A stretch of DNA of 64,000 bases from Pestalotiopsis fici W106-1 (lineage: Eukaryota > Ascomycota > Sordariomycetes > Amphisphaeriales > Sporocadaceae): NCBI RefSeq assembly GCF_000516985.1, contig NW_006917099.1, forward strand, positions 558,001-622,000, read 5' to 3'. Of the stretch, positions 35,740-45,951 are shown one piece after another (the first letter of the stretch is position 1; each line of letters opens with the position of its first letter). A model generated the notes under the pieces. That model did not search any database and was not told the origin of the DNA. It worked only from the letters and a program-made list of their open reading frames with translations. The translations under genes were made by a program, and so were the position numbers.

Positions 35740-37025
35740 CTTCAAGATATATAGTCCATGTTGCAACCTCCAATTTCTGTTCACGAAATACCATCATTGA
35801 TTGCATCTTTACAACACAGATTCCCACGACTGCCTCTATTCACTGCACTGAATTCATCGACTGTCGCTACACTGCCCACCATACCCAAAGTCACAACACC
35901 ATCACCGTCTCTTCGCCCCTACCGCCTTCGAAATCACAAACAACCAACATATCACATCCTCTTCTCCCGCCTGACCCCAGCATTGCAACTACGTCCACAA
36001 CTCTCCGAATCGCCTGCTTCACAACACTACTACTACCTTGTCACCCGCCGTCCTCCATCACATCATCAAACACACTCTTACGAAACATTGATTTGTTCCC
36101 CGTATTCCACCCAGCACAGCATCCATCACCTACTTAGAAAACGCGACCCCGATTCCTTGACCCGGCTACACGACATGATATCCTACCCAACACTAGCACA
36201 GCCTCGCACCGCCTCAACCTATCCATCAACACCATGTTTGACATCCTAACTCCTAATCCCATGACATCCAGCCTACCTAATTGCAAAGACCTTTTCCCCA
36301 CCGCAGCCCTACCTTCTGTTCCCGTGCACGTCTATGCTCCTTGTTCTTATCCCGCACCGTGATCTCTACCATACCTGCTGCCTTTGCCATATATCACTGC
36401 CCCCTCCCTGGCCGTGATCACCGTTGACATCTACTCTTCATCTGCCTCGAGTCCCCTCAACAATCCTTCTTCTCCCTGCACATATATATTCACATATTCC
36501 AATCATCCTCACATGCACCGACCCTTCATCGTATGCCTTGTCCCTCTCTTGCATCCACCGGTCCCACCACGTGCCTCGACGTTTTCCTCCCCCATACCCA
36601 AAGTCCCATCCTTGATTCCCCCAACCCAGCCATCAAGACACTGCCAACTGAATCATTTCCATACGCTGCACCAACTTGAGACAGACAGCCTTGCCACTAT
36701 TCCATCCAGCACCCGCTCGAAACCCGCATCATTGCATCGTAGCCTTATCCCACTCGTGTCCGTGCCTCTTCATCTCCATAGACTCCGCGACCCTTTTGAT
36801 TCCTTTCCCGAACCGTCCTTGATGCCTCGCCCTACTTTCCAATCCATCACTCCTATCCCACCACTCCCATCGCTCCCATCACTCCCATCACTCCCATCAC
36901 TCCCATCACTCCCATCACTCCCATCACTCCCATCACTCCCATCACTCTTATAACCCTATCCAGTCCACTCCAGTCCCTCTATCCGTTACCCGTCGTCACA
37001 GATCCCACACCGTTGTCCCATGTCT
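35740..37025 (+). other. G-poor, pyrimidine-rich tract of about 1.3 kb
   Basis: G is strongly depleted on the plus strand while C is abundant; 36901-36960 contains no G at all and 36841-36900 contains one. Open frames here (35730-36137, 35758-36249, 36384-36953) are Pro/Ser/Thr/Leu-rich as a result. It could be an untranslated RNA or an unusual promoter tract; coding function is not supported. Confidence 0.6.
36861..36953 (+). repeat. 9-bp minisatellite (CACTCCCAT)n, about 10 copies
   Basis: Tandem nearly perfect copies of CACTCCCAT, with one early variant (CGCTCCCAT). In one frame it would encode repeated Pro-Ser-Leu. Confidence 0.95.
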
Positions 37026-37506
37026 CTTCTCCCGTCACATTATGAAAAAAACTGGCAATCAACTTATATATGATGATTCACACCACACACCTTTGGGCTG
37101 GAAGTCAACCGTCCCGTGTCTTCGGTGTCGCAACCCAATACTTTGGGCATGCACAAGAGTTTGGACTGTGGTGAGGAAAAGGTTGAAAACGAGAATGAAA
37201 ATGTGCACTTGGGTTTGCGAAGAAATTGCTTAATACCAGCCATTTACTCGCAAGTGGACAAAATGGGTGGAAAGCATGAAATGAGCGTCAAAGTGTTAGT
37301 ATTATTCAAGACTTCATTTCTCTCCAAAAGAGTCTAATAGATATCATGTTAAAACCATCCAAGTTCTAGTTTCACGTATGCTCTCCAACCCTTGAACAAA
37401 CAAAAGTCATGCCAAAACTATGTAGTGCAGCAGCAATCCAAAAGCCATACCCGGTCTCAAGCAATAACAACCTAACTCAAAACACCGAGTAATGCATGCA
37501 TATCAT

Positions 37507-39324
37507 TCACATGCGTCGAAACATGAAGATACCGAGGAGAATTATCCAAGCCATCATGAATCTGACTCCTTCTTCATGGCGAATCCCTCTCCAGCGTCCA
37601 CTCGCGATGTTCTCCTCGCCGTTCACGGTGTCGTTACCGGCAATCGATCCATTACCATCAGTTAAAAGGCTTCCACGGGAAAAGACAGCACATGCCTTGT
37701 CATCTGCCCTGAGCCCCTCGCCTACACGCCAGCGCAGGTTCACAACCACAGCTTGCGAATCCCTGACGTCAATGTTGATTGTGCCATCAACGCCAACCTG
37801 GAATGATTTGCCGCTGAGTCCATCATCTATGGGCGTTGGCGTCCCGTCGCCACTGCTTTCATACTCGATATTGTTCCACGTCGTGTTCGTGGTCGCATCG
37901 GAGCCTGGTCCGCTCAGATAGGCTAAATGAACCATCTTGCCCGTCAATCTCCTTGGCAATCTTACGATGACGCCGAGGCCCGACTGGCTGGCCTGTGATA
38001 CATTATTCGGCATCGAGTTGATCACAACCAAGCTATGCCATTTCTCATCCTGGTATACGGCATAGACTCTGACATACCCGTCATAATCCCCGAGCAGCTG
38101 ATCAGTCACATCGATAGAAGCAACCCGCGCCGTACATGTTGGTCCAATGACTTGATCAAACGCCGCGTAGCCGTAGTAAAGCGGTCGAACAAAAGGCTCT
38201 CGATCTGCTATCTTGACAGGCTGCCAGGCGGACGCGGCGCTATTGTCTGTCATGTGGAACTGGACGCCCGATACACCCAGTGTTGCGGCATATAATAGAA
38301 AGTTGAGCGTCCACAGTGCGGCGGCAAATGTGTCGGTGATACCTTCGAGTCCAACTGGCCCAACGAGACCCATCTCGCGTAGCGCGTACGGGTAGAGGGT
38401 ATCATGCGCCTGGCCAACCTGTTCAGCCCAGGCGGTGAACTGATCTTCGACTGTGCTCAGTCGCTGAAAGTGTGCCAGCGTCAGCCTATAAGTCGACACA
38501 CCAACAAAGTAGTAATAGTCGTGCTGGTTCCAGGACGTGATGAACGAGGCGTTCGAGTTGTTTGCCAACCCATCGATACCAAAGCCCACCAGGTCAACGA
38601 TCCGGAACGTTGTACCAATGGTCGAGGCCGTGCAAGCCGGCTCGAAAAAGGCGCTGGTGATGTTTCTGGGCCGGAGGACTTGTTCGTACAGAACGCCGAC
38701 GCGTTCGAGCCATTGTTCTGTGTATATCTTTCCGTTCCACTCACCGGATCGGAAACCGTTCTTAAGGTACAGATCCGGCTCATTTCCAACTTCGATCGAG
38801 ACGAGATCCAGATTCGGGCAGTTCTCGAATACTTGACTCGCCATGGTTGTGATTTGCTCAGGCCAGTCATCCTGTGCATACGCAAGATTCAATCCCCATG
38901 TCACTGGGGTGCCAGCTGGGAACCTGTTGGCCGCTTCGAAATATCGCGGACCGATTACCATGTGGTCGGAAGGGAAGACGCCCTGGCCGACGGCATTGTG
39001 GTTCTTGACCCACGTCCATTGGGTTTGGTGCTCGTTAAAGACTTGATAATCTTGAGTATTCCCACCGATACGAATATGAGGAGCCTTGTCCGTATAGCTG
39101 ACCAGGTTTTGGATCAGGTTAAATGTGAGCAAGTTGGGCACATCTGTGCCAGTAAATGAAAACAAATTCGATGGCTCAATGCCAAAACCAGCAAACGATG
39201 GATTAATCGCAGCCGAGGCATGGCTGGGAGGTTCTCTTGAAACACTCAGCTGGATTATTGTACGAGCCAGCACAGATTTGGCTAAGCAATGGATGCAAAG
39301 CACGAGAGCATTGACAGGCCGCAT
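37507..39324 (-). CDS. GH79-like glycoside hydrolase with C-terminal hydrophobic tail
   Basis: Single exon of 605 residues from the ATG at 39324, which starts a signal peptide (MRPVNALVLCIHCLAKSVLA); a longer frame upstream begins only with TTG. The (beta/alpha)8 barrel carries HIRIGGNTQD and the acid/base Glu182 in EVGNEPDLY. The nucleophile is probably Glu317 in ALREMGLVG (inference). A C-terminal beta-sandwich follows. Family GH79 includes beta-glucuronidases and 4-O-methyl-glucuronidases acting on arabinogalactan side chains. The last about 20 residues are hydrophobic and end with RRM, suggesting a membrane or GPI anchor rather than free release. Several N-x-S/T sites are present. Confidence 0.85.
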   Translation of the reverse strand: MRPVNALVLCIHCLAKSVLARTIIQLSVSREPPSHASAAINPSFAGFGIEPSNLFSFTGTDVPNLLTFNLIQNLVSYTDKAPHIRIGGNTQDYQVFNEHQTQWTWVKNHNAVGQGVFPSDHMVIGPRYFEAANRFPAGTPVTWGLNLAYAQDDWPEQITTMASQVFENCPNLDLVSIEVGNEPDLYLKNGFRSGEWNGKIYTEQWLERVGVLYEQVLRPRNITSAFFEPACTASTIGTTFRIVDLVGFGIDGLANNSNASFITSWNQHDYYYFVGVSTYRLTLAHFQRLSTVEDQFTAWAEQVGQAHDTLYPYALREMGLVGPVGLEGITDTFAAALWTLNFLLYAATLGVSGVQFHMTDNSAASAWQPVKIADREPFVRPLYYGYAAFDQVIGPTCTARVASIDVTDQLLGDYDGYVRVYAVYQDEKWHSLVVINSMPNNVSQASQSGLGVIVRLPRRLTGKMVHLAYLSGPGSDATTNTTWNNIEYESSGDGTPTPIDDGLSGKSFQVGVDGTINIDVRDSQAVVVNLRWRVGEGLRADDKACAVFSRGSLLTDGNGSIAGNDTVNGEENIASGRWRGIRHEEGVRFMMAWIILLGIFMFRRM

Positions 39325-40130
39325 TGTCTTGACACAGGGACGGTTGCACGCAGCAGTATAGAGTTTGTGGTGGTGAATGCTCGTGGTAAATGTTGCGCAC
39401 TCATTGCAAGAAAGCTCGAGGTAGAAGAGACGCGGGATCGAGGTCGTGTTTCTCTGGTTGAGCAATGATCTTGACAAACTTATGCAGCGATGCAGCCTCT
39501 AAAGTACGGCCACGGTTGCGGCATTGTTGAGTCGAGTGCTTAGGTGGATAGAAGGGGTACGAAGCAGTCGGGAAGTCGGCACCAACGTTACCGTCGAGAA
39601 AATAAGGTCGTCCGAAATGCAAGTCCGACGCATAATTCAGACAGACAAGACGCACATCCATTGGGGTGGTGGAGTGGAGAGTGATCGGGGAGGGGAGGGG
39701 AGGGGAGGGAAGGAACAATCGATACTCTTGACCTACTAGAGCACGATTCCATTCACGAAATATTGTTACATTTGCCACTCAACATGCCAAGATGATTATA
39801 ATTCCCATTTTCAGAGGAGCCACAACGTCAATTCTCAATTACGAAATTAGTAATGGAGGAAATGAAACAAAAGCTCGGTCGGTACTACAGCAAATGTAAC
39901 GCCTCTCTAATGCGAAGAGTCCATGTATATCGCCCCTCCCCCCTTTTTTCCTCGAAAAAACTCCTTTGTCCTCACCCATTACTCTTGTGTACGACGCCGT
40001 GAAATTCAGACGTGCCATTGCCAGTCAAATAATACAAATTCTTTTTTTTCTTGGCGCCCTCCCCTAACACCTCCCCATCTTACAAACACTGCAAACTCCG
40101 GAAATGACTGTTTTGGGTATCTTCTCCTCA
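39325..40130. other. GH79 promoter / KDM5 3' flank
   Basis: Lies between KDM5 and GH79, both on the minus strand. Contains a G-quadruplex-like run at 39687-39713. No gene is seen. Confidence 0.5.
39687..39713 (+). promoter_or_regulatory. potential G-quadruplex upstream of GH79
   Basis: Four consecutive GGGG tracts separated by single A, then GGG and GG. It lies about 360-390 bp upstream of the GH79 ATG on its template strand. Single-nucleotide loops would make a stable parallel quadruplex (inference). Confidence 0.6.
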
Positions 40131-43100
40131 TCAGTCTGAATCCATCATATCCATGGCATCACGTTCGGCCTCAAAGTTCTCCGTCGTCATTGTAGCAACT
40201 GCAACTCTTTTGCCCTCACCATCGTCATCATCAGCGTTGGTGAGATCCAGAAACATCTTGTCGACGTCCTTGTCGTCCCCATCTTCTTGGCGTAGATCCC
40301 CATCACCCGTCATGCTCCGCGATCCTCGGAGGCGGCTCTCAGCATCCCAGACGTCAGGCCCAAAAATTTCCTCGGCACGGCGGCGGCCTTCCTCGGTCCG
40401 ACCGAGAATCTCAAGAGCCTTATTCTTCTCGGCCTCGCTTTGCAGGTTCAGATTTAAAGAATCATCTTGGCCACTCAGAAGACGTTCTTCGAGCGACAGC
40501 GGTTCCCGATCGCTGGCCATCAAGCGTGGACCGGGACCCCCACCTTCGCCCCCGAGAAAGAAGTCGGGTTGCATAGTGGAGCTATTGTGGCCATCAGGAT
40601 CCATCGAGCCCCCATGCATTGCAGAGCCAGGTCGACTGGAGGAATTCGAATCGGCACTGCGGGCTGGATGGCCATGTGAATTCCCAGGTAGGGCCGGAGT
40701 CGGTGGCTGCGACGTGCGCCCAAAGTAGATGTGACTTGCAGAACCAAAGGATTGGGCCGACGGACTGTGGCCGGGTCCTGAACTTGACGACGGACCACCT
40801 GCTGGGTTTACACCCGCACTTTCTGCGTTTAGTGCTTTTCGCTTCAAACTGACCGCTTTGGCACGCAAACTCTCTGGAAGGTCCTCGGGGTCCTCGACCC
40901 CGTGCTGAGCAAGCATTCGCTGCAACTTGGTCGGACGCGGCTTTCGTGTGCTCTTGGACACGTCTAATACTGGCGGTGGCTCTGGTGCCACTGGACTCCA
41001 TTTGTGCAGCTCCTGTCGGAAAAAGTTGGTTTCGAATGCGAGTAGAATTTCTGCTCCCTCAATCTTTCGCAAATAGAACCGCTGCGTCTCTGCTTCTGAT
41101 GCAGTCGCCATGATTGGGTTGCAGTAGACTGCTATGTGATTGCGGAAGTCTTGCGCATTGTCAATGATCTTGCGCAGAATCTCCTCCTCTTCGGGCTGGA
41201 AAGGCAGACCGGAAATTTCGTCTTGCCAGGAAATCAGATCCTCAAGCTTTGGCCGAGCGGCATCGCGAGGAATCTTGACGCGCCAGTCACAGATCGGGCA
41301 GGTATACTTGTCATCTTCCTTAACCTTGCCACGCGCAATCTTGAGACATTTGCCGTGATACCATTCGTGGCAGAGCTCGCATTCGATCATCATGCCGGCC
41401 TCAATCCGGCGACAGATGCAGAAAACCTCTCTGAAAGCCGGGTCATCCCAGGAGCGGGGTACTTTGTTGGCGTCTCGTTCCTCGCTTGGGGCTCTCGATG
41501 CAGGCTCTGCGGGTAGTCGGGGTTTATCACTAGTTATGTCGAAGCAGTCCAGGTTGCGATCCAGGACGTATTCGAGGTGATTCTTGAGAATGTGCAATGG
41601 TGCATTTGTCTTCCCAAAAAGTTTCTTTCCCTTCCGCATCCAGTCTTCATGGCGACGTTGTTCTCTCTCTAGATCAAGCGTTCCCGTGGGTTTAGAGTTG
41701 AGATCCTCCAGTTTCTTCATAACGTCGAGGACATCTAGATACTTGGGCCGCTTCGTGTAGTCTTCGTCCCTGGATCGGTCCATGAGATCCAATATTTGAC
41801 GATGTGCCTCCCGCTGCTTGTGAAGAATTTGATCTACTGCGTGAAGTGTTTCCTGGGACACCGGCAGGGCGCCATGTTGGACTTGGTTCGACAGAGCTTC
41901 TAGCTGGGGGTAGTGGACCGTCTCAGCATTGATCAGCTCGGTGGCTTTGGCCTGCCACTGTCGACCGGCAGCAAGCTTCTCGTTGAAGAACTTCATATGA
42001 TCATTGTATGGCGGAATGTCCAGGCGAACACCTTCCTCGATCAGCTGTGTGACATCATCCAGAGTCATGAAGACGGTGCGATTCGACTTGGCTTTCGTAT
42101 TCCAGCGTTTCTGTTCGAGGATAAGCTGCAACTTGTCGATTTCAGGCATGTCCACATTGAAGCTGCGACCCTGCTCCAGCAACTCCTCAATCTGTTCCTC
42201 CGATTGGATAATGATGTGTTCCAAGGCCGATTCGGCATTATTCTGAAAGTCCTTGATGGCTTCAGCGCGCTCCTTCAATTGTGTAATCTCGGGACAATCG
42301 AAACCTATCCGTTCAGCGTCCTCAATCAGCCGATGGATGTTATCGACTTTTCGCATCTCGCGCTCCTTCTGCTCCTGGTAGGAGTTGCCGATGGATTTGC
42401 GCATCCCGCTTTGCCAGACCTTGTCGTTCTTGCGGCGGTTTTGCTGCTTGCGGACCGTATAATTAGTCGCCTCTTCGACCCATTCATTACAACGATCAAC
42501 AAATTCTTTGAGCGCTGGTAGAGAGGGGAGGTCGTACGGAATGCGTTCACCCTCACTAAGAAGGTTTCGAAGAGTCTTGAGCGTAGGTGTGCCACCTTCG
42601 TCAAGAAGCTTATCATACTTGTCCTCCCAAGCCTCAGGAAGAGTAGCCTTTTCGGCAACCTTTCGATGCGTCTCGTTCATGTCTTCCGTCGTCTTGCGAT
42701 AGAACAGAATATGTTCTTTTCCGGCGAAGCGGTCGGACTCGGGTAGATCGCAGCAGGCATGAGAACCTGCGTGCTGGATACAGAGGTACTTGTTCGAGCG
42801 GGTACACTTGAATCTCGTGAGGTAAGCATAGCACTTGCAATATGAACACTGGTACTCTTCTTCCGGCACGTCTTCGTCCATGATCTGGAACTTCAGGGTG
42901 CAGGGCTCGTGCTCCTTCGCAGTAATGACGCATGCGTGCTTGTTGCCTTCGACATGCTTAGCGTGGAACTGTTCCCGTTGCAGTATTTCTCGCTTATGTA
43001 TGCGCTCTAGAGCTGGAGCGAGCCACCTGGCGGTCTGGATGGTGAGACCACTGGAAACCCCGTCGGCTGCGGTCCAGAGAAGTTCGTCGTGAGAAAAGCA

Positions 43101-45951
43101 TGACTGCTTTCGAAACTCCTTGAGTCGTTCCACACCTGCAAGGCCATATGGTTCCCAGTCATGAGGCGCAAAGTTGACGGCTTCATTGAAATTAAAGCCG
43201 TGATTGAACCCAGCATGATATGCTTGTGGAAATGTCACCACGAGTTGGCCTGCTCTTTGGTCCAAAGCATAGACACGTACGCCGGCCTTCTTCAGTTGCT
43301 CTGGTGTAAGAAGAGTAACAAGTTGGAATAGCAGATCGGGCTGTGTTTCAAACAGCTCCGGCACAGCGGCCTTCATGGCAGCTTCAAACTTTTGCGTATC
43401 TTCCGCAGGGATACCATACCAAGTCTTGGTGGCCCCAAAATGTTGGTAGTTTGCTGAATAAGCAAAGTGATCTTCATTGTGCCAGCAAAAGGTGGAGAAA
43501 ATCATGCCAACATACACCCACGGGACCGTCATGCCGGAGATGTCAGATTTGATATGCCTGAACAGACTCTCCGGGTGCAGGGGCAAGACGTTGAGATTCC
43601 AAAAGTCGGTGGAGTATGGGTTGGTGGGATTGCGTTCAGACGTTGGAAAACCAGAACCATGCGTAGTGCAATGGATATCCGCGCCGTACTCGACTTCCAC
43701 TGTTTCCTCGATACTAGTGACGAGGCGCCAGAATTCGCGTTCGACGTCATCTTCCGTAACCGGGCGAGAGCAGTTGAGAACTGGATCGAAAGGCATTCGG
43801 TTCTCAAAATATCCTTGCTTGAAATCCGCAGCCTTTTCTTGAAAGGATTTGAGGGAATAGAGACCACCCTCTTCGAAACCGAATTGGCCATCGCCAACGA
43901 GGCATCGCGGGCAATTCCATTCGGGTCCTGGGTTGGACTTCAGCGGAGGATCAATACAGGGGCCGTGGTAGGCAAGATCGCAGCCTTCACAGACGGCAAC
44001 CCAACCGGTCTCTTCTCCTTTGCCACAGTTCTCACATCGCTGTCGATGTTGTCAATACACCAAATAATTTACAATAACAGAGCACCGCAAGATGTGGCTT
44101 ACCTCTCCGGGTGGCAGGTTTTCGTCACGCGGTAATCGTGGGCCAAGAGGACGGAACAAAGACATGTGTGAACCAGCAACTGTGGGGACAGTATCTGTTG
44201 GGGCATTACATTAGCTGTATTCAGTAGATCACGGAAAAGCAACAACCATTGCAGCGGTGACATTGGTCTCCCGCATCGATAGCCAAGCGCTCTACGGAAG
44301 GCTGCATGGGCTGTGGTATCAATCTGGTGAATTGACACACGGCACATCTCTACAGCCTCCAGGAATGGCCATCGAAAAGTAGTGTGTGATCTTTGCCCCT
44401 CAAGAGGTTGCAGAACTCTGAGAAGATGCCAAGTCATATCGGGATAAGTTGCTCACTCACCTTGCTTAAGTCGCTTACTTCTGCGACTGCCATTGTCTGA
44501 TTCATCCCTGTCGGCACCATTCTCCTTTTTGGAAATGTCGAGACTGTCAGTACTGAGCTGGCGCTTAAGAGGATTTGATAGTCCAAGTGCAGAGGGCCGG
44601 AAATCGGGAGTATTCTTGGCCGAAGACATGGGACTTCCGTATTGCTTCGGAGGGGTGAAGCTTTTTGTATCGGTAGAATGCGGTCGATTAATGCTTGTAA
44701 ATCCGGCGTTGACGGCTGTGAAACCACCTGATCCACCTGAATTGATGGGAGTAAAACCGGACGTTGGTGCCGGTGCGGATGTTGGTGTCGGTGCATCGTT
44801 CATGACCATTTCCCGCTCATGTTCCTGTTTGATTGGATTCAAAGAAAAACTAGCTTGTAGTGATTCGGTTGCATTTCGCGCTGGTGAATCTCCACGGAGG
44901 CTCGAGGGCGTATTCACTGTAGAGCGCTTCATGGGGCTCGGAGCCGGACTAGGGGTCAACGGGCCACCATATTCGAACTCTAGTTGCTGATAGACGCCAG
45001 GCTTTGCTTGCCGAAGATAATTCTCGTACGGGGTGAGCCATCTGTCGTAGGAATTCTTAAGCGAAGTCGACAAGGACGACATGATCTTGCCGCTGTATCC
45101 CAGGTCTCTGCCAATCTCTGCCCATTTCTTTGCTTTGCAGACCTTCTCGAATCCACCTCGGGCTTCAACACATTTCTTGAGACGATAGAGGTCGAGTGGC
45201 TTTTTGTCAACATAGGGCAATCTATTGAGGTTCGTTCCTTGTTGCTTGTGAAATTTCGCAAGAGCGTCAAGGTATGTGAGATTGGCACGTGTGCCTACAA
45301 GGGAAGGGACGTCAGCTTCTCTCTGTGTTCTGGAATCAGAATGTCCAAAAGTACTTACTTCCTTCGACAGAGTTCAATTCCTGCTTGCGAGTTCGAAAGT
45401 GGAATTTCTGTAGTAGCAAGAACGTGTTAGCTAGTTATTTTAATATTCTGGAAGCAGAAAAGCGCTTGTAAAAGGCGGGCAGAACAGTTGTCAAGCCCTG
45501 TTGTGGTTGGGATGCGCACCTCGGTGTCGATCGCAAAGTCGGGATTCCATGAGTCCGGGGGTATGATCTTGCACAATCCAAACTTGTTCGCTTCACCACT
45601 AATTTTGCGTATGTACTCGAAAGGGTCCTTCCATTCTGCCTCTGTCGGACGATACGAGGGTGCTTCTTGCAGTCCGAATGGCCTGCTTCGCTTTGTAGTC
45701 TCTCTGCTCGCAGTCGGTTGACCTCGTCGTTCAACAGAGCGCAGATCTAAGGGTGCGCTGCGCATGGAGCTCAGCGGCAATTGGGGATTTGGTGGGTGGT
45801 ATCCGTTGCCATTGAGGTTGGCTTTTGATTTGGTGCCATTGGTTGTGGTCGTATGGCTTGCGGAGGATGCAACCGCTGGAGATGCTCGGGAGCTGCCATT
45901 CAGGCTGCCTGCACCGCTAGCAGAGGCGCCGACTGCTGGTGTTTGAACCAT
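40131..45951 (-). CDS. KDM5/Lid2-type JmjC histone H3K4 demethylase
   Basis: Nuclear Fe(II)/2-oxoglutarate-dependent demethylase of H3K4 methyl marks. Exons 45951-45520, 45407-45359, 45294-44461, 44194-44103 and 44039-40131 join in phase to 1771 residues. Domains in order: low-complexity N-terminus, JmjN (about 98-155), ARID (about 180-250), PHD1 (about 470-520, RCENCGKG...CEGCDLAYHG), JmjC with iron ligands His656, Glu658 and His744, C5HC2 zinc finger, PLU-1 helical region, PHD2 (CICRRIEAGMMIECELCHEWYHGKC) and an acidic Ser/Asp-rich tail. The iron triad is intact, so it should be active. Intron 3 (44460-44195, 266 nt) is far longer than the others. The PHD1 exon boundaries were set by phase, giving PPGERCENCG. 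Confidence 0.93.

Larger units (their letters stand above)
32527..37506. other. 5-kb gene-free region
   Basis: No supported gene. The first 3 kb is moderately AT-rich with short frames only. The segment from about 35740 to 37025 is strikingly G-poor and C/T/A-rich on the plus strand and ends with a 9-bp minisatellite. It lies upstream of GNAT and downstream of GH79. Confidence 0.5.

Noticed and set aside
36384..36953. 189-codon Pro/Ser/Leu-rich frame
   Set aside because: Explained by G-poor composition and the minisatellite; no signal peptide, domain or conservation evidence.
36861..36953. Tandem repeats as a CRISPR-like array
   Set aside because: 9-bp direct tandem units without spacers in a eukaryotic genome; a minisatellite.
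38404..39159. 251-codon frame antisense to GH79
   Set aside because: Shadow ORF without features.
41913..42521. 202-codon frame antisense to KDM5
   Set aside because: Overlaps the PLU-1 helical region, whose codon pattern leaves the opposite frame open.
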